From an uncultured Erysipelotrichaceae bacterium (GTDB taxonomy: Bacteria > Bacillota_I > Bacilli_A > RF39 > UBA660), in NCBI GenBank assembly GCA_902795675.1, contig CADBLZ010000014.1:1-21952 (forward strand): a stretch of 21,952 nucleotides of DNA, written 5' to 3'. The translations under genes were made by a program, and so were the position numbers. The notes beneath the pieces are model-generated. The model did no database searches. It saw only the letters and a program-made list of their open reading frames with translations, and was not told the origin of the DNA. Below are positions 16,202 through 21,952 of the stretch, piece by piece (position 1 is the stretch's first letter; the number at the start of each line of letters is the position of its first letter).

Positions 16202-17979
16202 ATCTAAAGAGTGAAATAGCTCCAAAGGGCTTAAAATTTAATCCTACTGACTTCATGATTAGTGGTAAGTATGCTACTATCCTAACTGTTATAAGTTACC
16301 CAAAAGCAATTACTCAAGGTTGGTTATCTGATATAACTAACATTGCTGGTGTAAAAGTAGTAGCTAAACACATTCCAATACCATTCTCTACATTAAGAGA
16401 AATGTTAAATAAACAAATAGCGGACTTAAAAGTTCGTTATCAAGAAGAACATGATCAAACTATACAAGAAAGTATTAGACAAGATTATGAATCTCAAGAA
16501 AACTTCATTTCAATGTTAGTTGCAACAAATGCTCACATCTTCGATTTTCAATTACACATCATGATAACAGCTGATTCTGAAACTGAACTTGAAATGATTA
16601 AAACACAAGTTTTAAGTTATATAGATGCAATGGGAATGCGTGCTATTTCTTTAATGTTTGAACAAGAAGAAGTACTAAAGAGTATCATTCCAATCTTCCC
16701 AAAACAAAACTTAGAAGATCGTATTGGTACACCAATCCCATCAATAACAATAAGTGCAATGTATCCATTTATATTTGATAGTATAAAAGACCCAGGTAAT
16801 TCTACATTATTAGGTGTTGATTTCTCTGGTGGTGTAGTATTATTCAACCAATTCTTATATCAAATAAAGAATGAACATAATAGAAATAATGCTAATATTA
16901 TCATCTTAGGTACATCTGGTAGTGGTAAATCAACTGCTGCTAAATTACTAATTAGAAACCATATTAGAAATGGTTATAAAGTAATTTGTGTTGACCCAGA
17001 AGGTGAACAAGAAACATTATGTCGAAACGTTGGCGGTAGTTACCTAGACTTAGGTAAGGGCGGCGAATTCGGTATGATAAATCCACTAGAAATCGTTGCT
17101 GATGCTGATGACGAAGAATTGCAACAAGGTTTAGGTTATACAGTATTAACTAGAGGATTACAATCACTAAAAGCATTCATGAAATATTATTCTCCATCTA
17201 TTGAAGAAGATGTTCTAACAATGTTTAGTGAAGTAGTTCAAGATACATATAAACGTTACAAAATAGATTTTGATACAGACTTCTCAAAATTATCTTCTGA
17301 AGACTTCCCAACATTTGATGATGTATATGCAACAATCAAAGGTCGTCTTCTATCAATGCCAGATAAGACTAGAGAAAGAGATGTAATGGAAAGACTTGAA
17401 CTAAAAGTAAGACCATTAATAAATGAATTAAGATACTATTTCTGTGGTAAGACAACATTAAAAATAGATAGTAATATTATCGTATTCAATATTAAAGAAT
17501 TAATGAATAGTGATGAAAATATTCGTAACGCATTATTCTTCAATATCTTAAAATTCGCATGGGGCTTATGTCTTGATAAAACAATGACTTCAGTATTATG
17601 CGTAGATGAAGCTCACGTATTATTATCTAACCATAATGAATTAGGTGCTGAATTCTTAGCTCAAATGCAAAGAAGATCTCGTAAGTATAACTCAGGTACA
17701 ATTATCATTACACAACAACCTACTGACTTCGCTGCACCAAATTTAATCATGCATGGTAAAGCAATCTTCGATAATGCTGCTTATTACTTAGTAATGAACT
17801 TAAAGAAACAAGCATCTGAAGATCTAGCACAATTAATCGACTTAAATGAATCTGAAACAAACAGTATTCGTTACTACAACCAAGGTGAAGGCTTATTCGT
17901 ATGTGGTAACAGAAGAATGCAAATTAGAGTTATTTGTACTCCAGAAGAATTAGATTCATTTGGTATAGCTGCTGAATAA
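16198..17979 (+). CDS. virB4: VirB4-family T4SS ATPase (central and motor domains)
   Basis: The 593-residue protein has Walker A GTSGSGKST at 238-246 and Walker B SVLCVDEAHVL at 465-475 with Asp470/Glu471. The conserved 'VICVDPEGE' (262-270) and 'IIITQQPTD' (502-510) segments follow the VirB4/TraE pattern. Residues 1-200 hold the middle part of VirB4 ('IAPKGLKFNPTDFMISGKYATILTVISYPKA', 'LHIMITADS', 'TISAMYPFIF'). The usual N-terminal domain is missing and is supplied by the preceding gene. A GGTGA at 16186-16190 is 7 bases from the ATG, so this is a real start and not a broken reading frame. VirB4 energises pilus biogenesis and transfer. A terminator follows directly, ending the T4SS block. 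Confidence 0.93.
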   Translation: MNLKSEIAPKGLKFNPTDFMISGKYATILTVISYPKAITQGWLSDITNIAGVKVVAKHIPIPFSTLREMLNKQIADLKVRYQEEHDQTIQESIRQDYESQENFISMLVATNAHIFDFQLHIMITADSETELEMIKTQVLSYIDAMGMRAISLMFEQEEVLKSIIPIFPKQNLEDRIGTPIPSITISAMYPFIFDSIKDPGNSTLLGVDFSGGVVLFNQFLYQIKNEHNRNNANIIILGTSGSGKSTAAKLLIRNHIRNGYKVICVDPEGEQETLCRNVGGSYLDLGKGGEFGMINPLEIVADADDEELQQGLGYTVLTRGLQSLKAFMKYYSPSIEEDVLTMFSEVVQDTYKRYKIDFDTDFSKLSSEDFPTFDDVYATIKGRLLSMPDKTRERDVMERLELKVRPLINELRYYFCGKTTLKIDSNIIVFNIKELMNSDENIRNALFFNILKFAWGLCLDKTMTSVLCVDEAHVLLSNHNELGAEFLAQMQRRSRKYNSGTIIITQQPTDFAAPNLIMHGKAIFDNAAYYLVMNLKKQASEDLAQLIDLNESETNSIRYYNQGEGLFVCGNRRMQIRVICTPEELDSFGIAAE

Positions 17980-18004
17980 AAAGAACTTATATAGTTCTTT
18001 TTTA
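17978..18004 (+). terminator. Intrinsic terminator after virB4
   Basis: AAGAACT (17981-17987) and AGTTCTT (17993-17999) form a 7-bp stem, extendable by A:T pairs, followed by a T run to 18003. It starts in the virB4 stop codon and marks the end of the locus. Confidence 0.8.
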
Positions 18005-18017
18005 TTATTCACTAATA

Positions 18018-18046
18018 TTGTAAAAGTTTATTAATAATGCTAAACT
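18018..18046 (+). promoter_or_regulatory. Promoter with extended -10 for the gene at 18080
   Basis: TTGTAA (18018-18023), a 17-base spacer and TAAACT (18041-18046) are preceded by TG one base upstream (18038-18039), an extended -10. It lies between the virB4 terminator and the next ORF. Confidence 0.6.
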
Positions 18047-18079
18047 AACATTAAGTAAAGATACATAGGAGGTCTTAAA

Positions 18080-18544
18080 ATGAAAATTAATAAAAAAAGA
18101 TTAATCATTCTATTAATACTTATAGCCGTTATTGTAGTTATTATCATTGGTATAGTAATACATAACAATAATAATAAAGAAGATAATAAGAAAGAAAGCT
18201 CTTCAAAAATAACTTTAAATATATTTGAACATGATATTGAAAAAAACCTAAGATCATTAGCAATCGACTTCTACGAAAACTTTTATTGGCCTCAAGTAAC
18301 TAAAAAAGGTACTAATAAAAAGATACTAGAAAACTACAAAAAAACAGGCATCAAAATAGATGTTAATAACTTAGATTCATGGACATCAGATAATGATGAA
18401 ATAGTTGCTAAATTAGTTAATGGTCAAACAAACGAAGCATGTGATAGAGAAAAAACAAAAGTAATCATAACACCAGAAGAACCATATGACAAAGATGATT
18501 ACAGAATAGAAACAATAATATCTTGTGGATTAGAAGAAAAGTAG
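18080..18544 (+). CDS. Membrane-anchored protein of unknown function
   Basis: The 154-residue protein has a basic N-terminus (MKINKKR), one long hydrophobic helix (about 8-27), an Asn/Lys/Glu/Ser linker (28-43) and a soluble domain of about 110 residues, probably outside the cell. It has two cysteines (in NEACDR and ISCGLEE), which could pair. AGGAGG is ahead of the ATG, and the gene has its own promoter and terminator. I recognise no family. It follows the secretion locus but is transcriptionally separate, so no link to it can be claimed. Confidence 0.75.
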   Translation: MKINKKRLIILLILIAVIVVIIIGIVIHNNNNKEDNKKESSSKITLNIFEHDIEKNLRSLAIDFYENFYWPQVTKKGTNKKILENYKKTGIKIDVNNLDSWTSDNDEIVAKLVNGQTNEACDREKTKVIITPEEPYDKDDYRIETIISCGLEEK

Positions 18545-18561
18545 AATTATTCTACTTTTTT
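18539..18561 (+). terminator. Intrinsic terminator overlapping the stop of the 18080 gene
   Basis: AAGTAGAA (18539-18546) pairs with TTCTACTT (18550-18557) across a 3-base loop, followed by a T run. The TAG stop (18542-18544) lies inside the stem. Confidence 0.78.
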
Positions 18562-18575
18562 ATTTTCATATATAG

Positions 18576-18581
18576 TATAAT
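18576..18581 (+). promoter_or_regulatory. Probable -10 element for the 18609-21385 operon
   Basis: TATAAT sits 27 bases before the start codon at 18609 and just after a terminator, so a promoter is needed here. No convincing -35 box is present at the right distance. Confidence 0.4.
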
Positions 18582-18608
18582 ATGATTGTAGGATAGAGGG
18601 TAAATGTG

Positions 18609-19418
18609 ATGAAAAAGAATAACTATAAAAAACCTTTATTATTAATAATATTAATACTATTTATAGTATTACCAATTTCAGTATTTGCTGATACTAGATT
18701 AACAAATATCGAAGTAGTTGGTGACTATAAAATATCCCCTCAATTTAACCCAAATCAAAGCCAATACACAGTAAGTGTTCCAAAAGACGTAAATAGTATA
18801 GAAATAAAAGCAACACCTCAAAATAGTGATGCAAACGTTGAAATAATAGGTGCTGATGAATTAGAAGAGGGAACTAATAATATATTAATAAGAGTAACTG
18901 ATAAAGATAATAATTCTCAAACTTATCATCTAAAAGTAAAAAAAGCACCTCACATACTATTATTCCTAGGTATTCCTTGGACAACATGGTTTAAAGGTGT
19001 TGGTTTTATCATCCTATTAGGCTTATTACTATTAATAGTATTCATCTTAATAAAGAAAAAAGATGATGACGATGATGAACCTAAAAAGAATCCAACTATT
19101 GAATTTAAACCTGAATTCAATATAGGTTTAAAAGATAATCAAGAAGAGAATAAAGAACTTAGTAAAACATATTACGAAGAAGAAAAAACAAGAGTAATAA
19201 CTCCTCAAGAAGTAGCTCAAATAAGAAAGACTTTAGAACCTAAAGAAGAAGTATATGATCCATATGATGAAGTAGTAACTAAAGATGAATTATTTGATGC
19301 TATTCAAGAAGCTAAAAAAACAAAAGATACAACTAAACTAAAACTCTTATATGCACAAGAATTATTAAATCGCAAAAAAGAGGAAATGAAAAAACAAGAT
19401 AACGGTTATCATCGTTAA
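18609..19418 (+). CDS. Signal-peptide membrane protein with cadherin-like beta-sandwich domain
   Basis: The protein has 269 residues from the ATG at 18609. AGAGGG at 18595-18600 is 8 bases upstream; a GTG three bases earlier is less well spaced. It has a signal peptide (1-27, ends VFA). An external domain (28-112) has the Cadherin-like beta-sandwich pattern: 'LTNIEVVGDYKISPQFNPNQSQYTVSVP', then 'IKATPQNSDANVEI', 'LEEGTNNILIRVTD' and 'SQTYHLKV'. A transmembrane helix (about 126-149) and an acidic then charged cytoplasmic tail of about 115 residues with predicted helices follow. The function is unknown. It is a surface domain linked to a long cytoplasmic tail, which suggests sensing or scaffolding. 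It is first in a three-gene operon ending with a lysozyme. Confidence 0.78.
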   Translation: MKKNNYKKPLLLIILILFIVLPISVFADTRLTNIEVVGDYKISPQFNPNQSQYTVSVPKDVNSIEIKATPQNSDANVEIIGADELEEGTNNILIRVTDKDNNSQTYHLKVKKAPHILLFLGIPWTTWFKGVGFIILLGLLLLIVFILIKKKDDDDDEPKKNPTIEFKPEFNIGLKDNQEENKELSKTYYEEEKTRVITPQEVAQIRKTLEPKEEVYDPYDEVVTKDELFDAIQEAKKTKDTTKLKLLYAQELLNRKKEEMKKQDNGYHR

Positions 19419-19439
19419 TAACTAATAGGAGGCTTTTAT

Positions 19440-20153
19440 ATGAAAGATATTATAAATACATTAAAATCAAATAATATTAAAGAAAAAAAACATATTATAA
19501 ATACCTTCTTAGTCATTCTAGCAACTATTCTTATAATTGTTGGTATCTTCTTTATTATTAAAGATTACATTGATGAAAATAATGCTATCAGAATAGAAGC
19601 CACTGTAAAAGAACATCCTATAGATACAACAACATACACTGTAACATATATCATTGAAAGTAAAGAGTACGAAAAAATAATCAAACTAAATCGTAAAGAC
19701 TTAACTGTTAATGATAAAGTAGAAATAAAGTATCATAAGAATAATCCTGATATTATCATTCATAATGAACATCTAATATTATCAATAATACTTATCTTAG
19801 TATCAATTATCTTTTATATTTATTCACTTAAACCATTAATAAGATATAACAATCAAAAGAAAAGAATAAAACTAATAAAACAAAATGGGTTCTTAATAAA
19901 TGCTCCTATAACAGAAGTAATAACTAATGGTTTAGCTCCTAAATACAAAGGCAAATACCCATATCGTTTAAGAATAAGATACATTAATCCTCAAGATAAT
20001 TTAACTTATACATTTGATTCAGAAGATCTTTACTTTAATGTTCATGAAATACTAAGAGTAAATAATATAAGAACAGTAGTTATCTACATCGATAAAGCTA
20101 ATACTTTAAACTATTATGTAGATACAACTAACTTAGAAAAACTAGCCAAATGA
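19440..20153 (+). CDS. DUF3592-like two-TM membrane protein
   Basis: The 237-residue protein has two transmembrane helices (about 19-41 and 111-131) flanking a beta-rich segment (48-107). The segment has 'ATVKEHPIDTTTYTVTYIIESKEYEKII', 'NDKVEIKYHKNNPDII', the usual look of DUF3592 proteins. A further soluble region (140-237) repeats a similar beta pattern ('APITEVITNGLAPKYKGKYPYRLRIRYINP', 'VVIYIDKANTLNYYVD'). AGGAGG at 19427-19432 is 7 bases from the ATG. Its stop overlaps the start of the lysozyme gene by ATGA, so the two are translationally coupled. DUF3592 has no established function. A role in the cell envelope is an inference. Confidence 0.75.
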   Translation: MKDIINTLKSNNIKEKKHIINTFLVILATILIIVGIFFIIKDYIDENNAIRIEATVKEHPIDTTTYTVTYIIESKEYEKIIKLNRKDLTVNDKVEIKYHKNNPDIIIHNEHLILSIILILVSIIFYIYSLKPLIRYNNQKKRIKLIKQNGFLINAPITEVITNGLAPKYKGKYPYRLRIRYINPQDNLTYTFDSEDLYFNVHEILRVNNIRTVVIYIDKANTLNYYVDTTNLEKLAK

Positions 20154-21385
20154 AAACAAAAAGAGTAAATAGAAATACAATCTATATTTTCATAATAATC
20201 ATATGCCTTCTCATAATAGCATGCTTAACATACTTTATCTTTATTCCGATGTATAAAAAACATAAAGAAGAACAAAGAATAAAAAATGCTACTATTATAG
20301 TTAATCTAAAACAAGATTTAACTGCTAGCTTTGGTGAAGAAAAAAAGATTAGTGATTATATTGAAAGTATAAATGGTGAATTAATACAAGATCAAAAAAT
20401 AACAACTAATGAACTAGGTAAAGTAGAAATATCTTTTGAATATATAAATGATGAAAATATAAAAGTACCGTATTCTTATACTATAGAAGTAAAAGACACA
20501 ACACCACCATTAATATGGTTAAGTAACTCATATAATGTAACGGTTGGCTATAACGGAAACATAGTAGAAGATATCATGTGTGGTGATGACTTAGATGACA
20601 ATCCTCTATGTGAAATAGTAGGTGAATATAACACTAATCAAATTGGTAGTTATAACGTTATCTATAGAGCAACAGATAAAGCTGGAAATGTAACTGAAAA
20701 GCCATTTACATTAAATGTTACACAACCATCCAAAACAACTTATCAAAATCCAGCAAAAAGACCATTTCAAGAATATATTGATACATATAAAAATGAACAT
20801 ACTAGTATCGGTATTGATGTATCTGAATGGCAAGGTAACATTGATTATGACCAAGTAAAAGCAGCTGGTGTAGAATTTGTAATCATTCGTATCGGTGGTA
20901 CAAAAGGTATCAATGGTGATTACTTTGTTGATAAATATTTCAAACAAAACCTAGAAGGTTTTAAAAGAGTAGGTATACCAGTTGGCGTGTATTTCTACAC
21001 ATATTCTAACTCTAAAGAAAAGTCTATTGAAAATGCTGAATGGATTATAAATACACTAGCAGGCGAAGAACTAGACTTACCAATTGCTTATGACTGGGAG
21101 AACTTCTCATTTTATAATGACTTCCATTTATCTTTTTATAACTTGACTAATAATGCTATAAGTTTTATGGATACAGTTGAAAAAGCTGGTTATAAAGGAA
21201 TGCTATATGGTTCTAAAAACTATTTAGATAAAGTATGGATGAAAACAGATTATCCAATTTGGTTAGCTCATTATACAAGAGAACCACTAGATTACTCTAA
21301 AGAAGCAAAAATGTGGCAAGTATCTAGTATAGCCAGTGTTCCTGGAATAAACGCTTATGTTGATGTTGATATCATGTATAAATAA
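20150..21385 (+). CDS. Membrane-anchored GH25 lysozyme with Ig-like domain
   Basis: The 411-residue protein has an N-terminal transmembrane anchor (about 10-33) and beta-rich segments (about 40-115). A DUF5011/Ig-like module (about 116-191) follows, with 'VKDTTPPLIWLS' and 'GSYNVIYRATDKAGNVTEKPF'. The C-terminal glycosyl hydrolase family 25 domain (about 215-411) has 'SIGIDVSEWQGNID' (Asp223) and 'IAYDWEN' (Asp315, Glu317), the acidic catalytic region of GH25 muramidases, plus 'MLYGSKNYLD' and 'WLAHYT'. GH25 enzymes cleave the N-acetylmuramyl-beta-1,4-N-acetylglucosamine bond of peptidoglycan. As the enzyme is tethered outside the membrane, it would act on the cell's own wall. The start overlaps the upstream stop by 4 bases. 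A terminator follows. The enzyme class is secure; its role is not known. Confidence 0.9.
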   Translation: MKTKRVNRNTIYIFIIIICLLIIACLTYFIFIPMYKKHKEEQRIKNATIIVNLKQDLTASFGEEKKISDYIESINGELIQDQKITTNELGKVEISFEYINDENIKVPYSYTIEVKDTTPPLIWLSNSYNVTVGYNGNIVEDIMCGDDLDDNPLCEIVGEYNTNQIGSYNVIYRATDKAGNVTEKPFTLNVTQPSKTTYQNPAKRPFQEYIDTYKNEHTSIGIDVSEWQGNIDYDQVKAAGVEFVIIRIGGTKGINGDYFVDKYFKQNLEGFKRVGIPVGVYFYTYSNSKEKSIENAEWIINTLAGEELDLPIAYDWENFSFYNDFHLSFYNLTNNAISFMDTVEKAGYKGMLYGSKNYLDKVWMKTDYPIWLAHYTREPLDYSKEAKMWQVSSIASVPGINAYVDVDIMYK

Positions 21386-21407
21386 AGAAGAGTAATCTTC
21401 TTTTTTT
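21384..21407 (+). terminator. Intrinsic terminator after the GH25 gene
   Basis: AAAGAAGA (21384-21391), loop GTAA, and TCTTCTTT (21396-21403), then a T run. It overlaps the TAA stop. Confidence 0.82.
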
Positions 21408-21409
21408 AT

Positions 21410-21462
21410 GTAAACTTTACGTCCTTATTTGAAAAAAAACTCATTTTATGGTAAACTTTACG
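21410..21462 (+). promoter_or_regulatory. Promoter with a duplicated 11-bp palindrome (possible operator pair)
   Basis: GTAAACTTTAC occurs twice, at 21410-21420 and 21451-21461, each followed by G. The site is a palindrome (GTAAA, C, TTTAC). TTGAAA (21429-21434) and TAAACT (21452-21457) at 17 bases, with TG at 21449-21450, make a promoter whose -10 lies inside the second palindrome. The first copy lies upstream of the -35. The copies start 41 bases apart, about four helical turns. A binding site for a dimeric regulator of the gene at 21481 is likely. Confidence 0.55.
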
Positions 21463-21480
21463 AGTTTGGTGGTGAAAAAC

Positions 21481-21952
21481 ATGACAGAAGCAATTCGCGC
21501 AGATAATTACTTACAAACTTACTTAGATGAAATAACTAAAAACTATAGTAAGCATTATGTTCAAACCATAATTGAAAGAATACTTAATTGTAAACCTGTA
21601 TACGCATTAAATGAATACTCAAGAGAGTTACTAGCATTAGCGATGGAAAAGAGAATGGTCAAATCTATTGAAACATCTAGTGAAACAATGTCTTTTTGGA
21701 ATAATATCAAAATAAACTGTCCGTTACTTTATCACTCAAAATTAGATTTATCTAATTACAGTGATTTATATGTAAAAAGTCATAATAAAAAAATGCCAGA
21801 AACAGACACTGTTAAAGAAATAGAAACATTCTATAATGATGCAATGCGTATCGCATCTCGTTTATTAAGAAATAAAACTATTAATGATCGTTATATATCA
21901 GATATCATCATTGATATAAATCAAGGTTTACCAGCTCCAGAGAAAAATGTCT
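21481..21952 (+). CDS. Hypothetical protein (3' end outside window)
   Basis: The frame from the ATG at 21481 is open to the window end (157 codons). GGTGG at 21468-21472 is a plausible ribosome binding site, and a GTG at 21472 is an alternative start. The N-terminus reads MTEAIRADNYLQTYLDEITKN and continues as mostly helical, charged sequence with 'YALNEYSRELLALAMEKRM' and 'FYNDAMRIASRLLRNKTINDRYISDIIIDI'. I see no signal peptide, membrane helix or known motif, so it looks cytoplasmic. It has its own promoter with a possible operator pair. No family was recognised. Confidence 0.6.
   Translation, partial: MTEAIRADNYLQTYLDEITKNYSKHYVQTIIERILNCKPVYALNEYSRELLALAMEKRMVKSIETSSETMSFWNNIKINCPLLYHSKLDLSNYSDLYVKSHNKKMPETDTVKEIETFYNDAMRIASRLLRNKTINDRYISDIIIDINQGLPAPEKNV

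Noticed and set aside
3317..17979. Integrative conjugative element or conjugative plasmid
   Set aside because: No relaxase, coupling protein, integrase, att repeats or origin of transfer is visible, and a Tad machine dominates the first half.
15599..20153. TGA read as tryptophan (Mollicutes code 4)
   Set aside because: Trp is written TGG throughout and no in-frame TGA interrupts any long gene, whereas TGA is used as the stop at 16199 and 20151.
1..21952. CRISPR arrays, tRNA, rRNA, riboswitches, insertion sequences
   Set aside because: No spaced direct repeats, cloverleaf-like segments, transposase genes or terminal inverted repeats were noticed. The genes leave almost no space for them.

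Overview
The window is strongly AT-rich, uses ATG/GTG starts with AGGAGG/GGTGA-type ribosome binding sites, and has short hairpin-plus-T-run terminators. Long genes encode Trp with TGG and contain no in-frame TGA, so the standard code fits. There is no secretin or other outer-membrane component. Two exported proteins carry peptidoglycan hydrolase folds. This points to a low-GC, walled Bacillota. An uncultured gut-type Bacilli/Mollicutes-like lineage is my guess; it is an inference and was not checked.

Almost everything lies on the + strand. Positions 2-3298 hold the 3' part of a very large cysteine-rich, probably extracellular protein. Positions 3317-7875 encode a Tad/Flp-type pilus machine: a membrane-anchored pseudopilin-like protein, CpaB/RcpC, the CpaF/TadA ATPase with an unusual Pro/Ala/Gln tail, and the TadB and TadC membrane platform. 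Positions 7899-10758 follow a good internal promoter. They encode two tandem small pilin-like proteins with four cysteines each, a larger pseudopilin, and a pseudopilin fused to a VanX-like M15 peptidase. Positions 10777-11829 encode a TadZ/CpaE-like protein.

From 11839 a second machine follows without a break. A consensus promoter drives a VirB2-like two-TM protein that has its own terminator. Next come a second VirB2-like protein with a signal peptide, a large VirB6/TrbL-like membrane protein, a VirB3/PrgI-like protein, and VirB4 split into two translationally coupled genes. A terminator at 17978-18004 closes the block.

Downstream are a small membrane-anchored protein of unknown function and a three-gene operon: a cadherin-like domain membrane protein, a DUF3592-like protein and a membrane-anchored GH25 lysozyme. 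The last gene is cut by the window end. Its promoter overlaps one copy of a duplicated 11-bp palindrome.

The most notable point is that a nearly complete Gram-positive Tad pilus set and a type IV secretion core (VirB2, B3, B4, B6) are interleaved in one co-oriented locus. The window contains no relaxase, coupling protein or prepilin peptidase. The two sets may form a hybrid envelope-spanning apparatus in which the Tad ATPase CpaF takes the VirB11 position and the M15 pseudopilin opens the wall. That model is inference from gene content and order.
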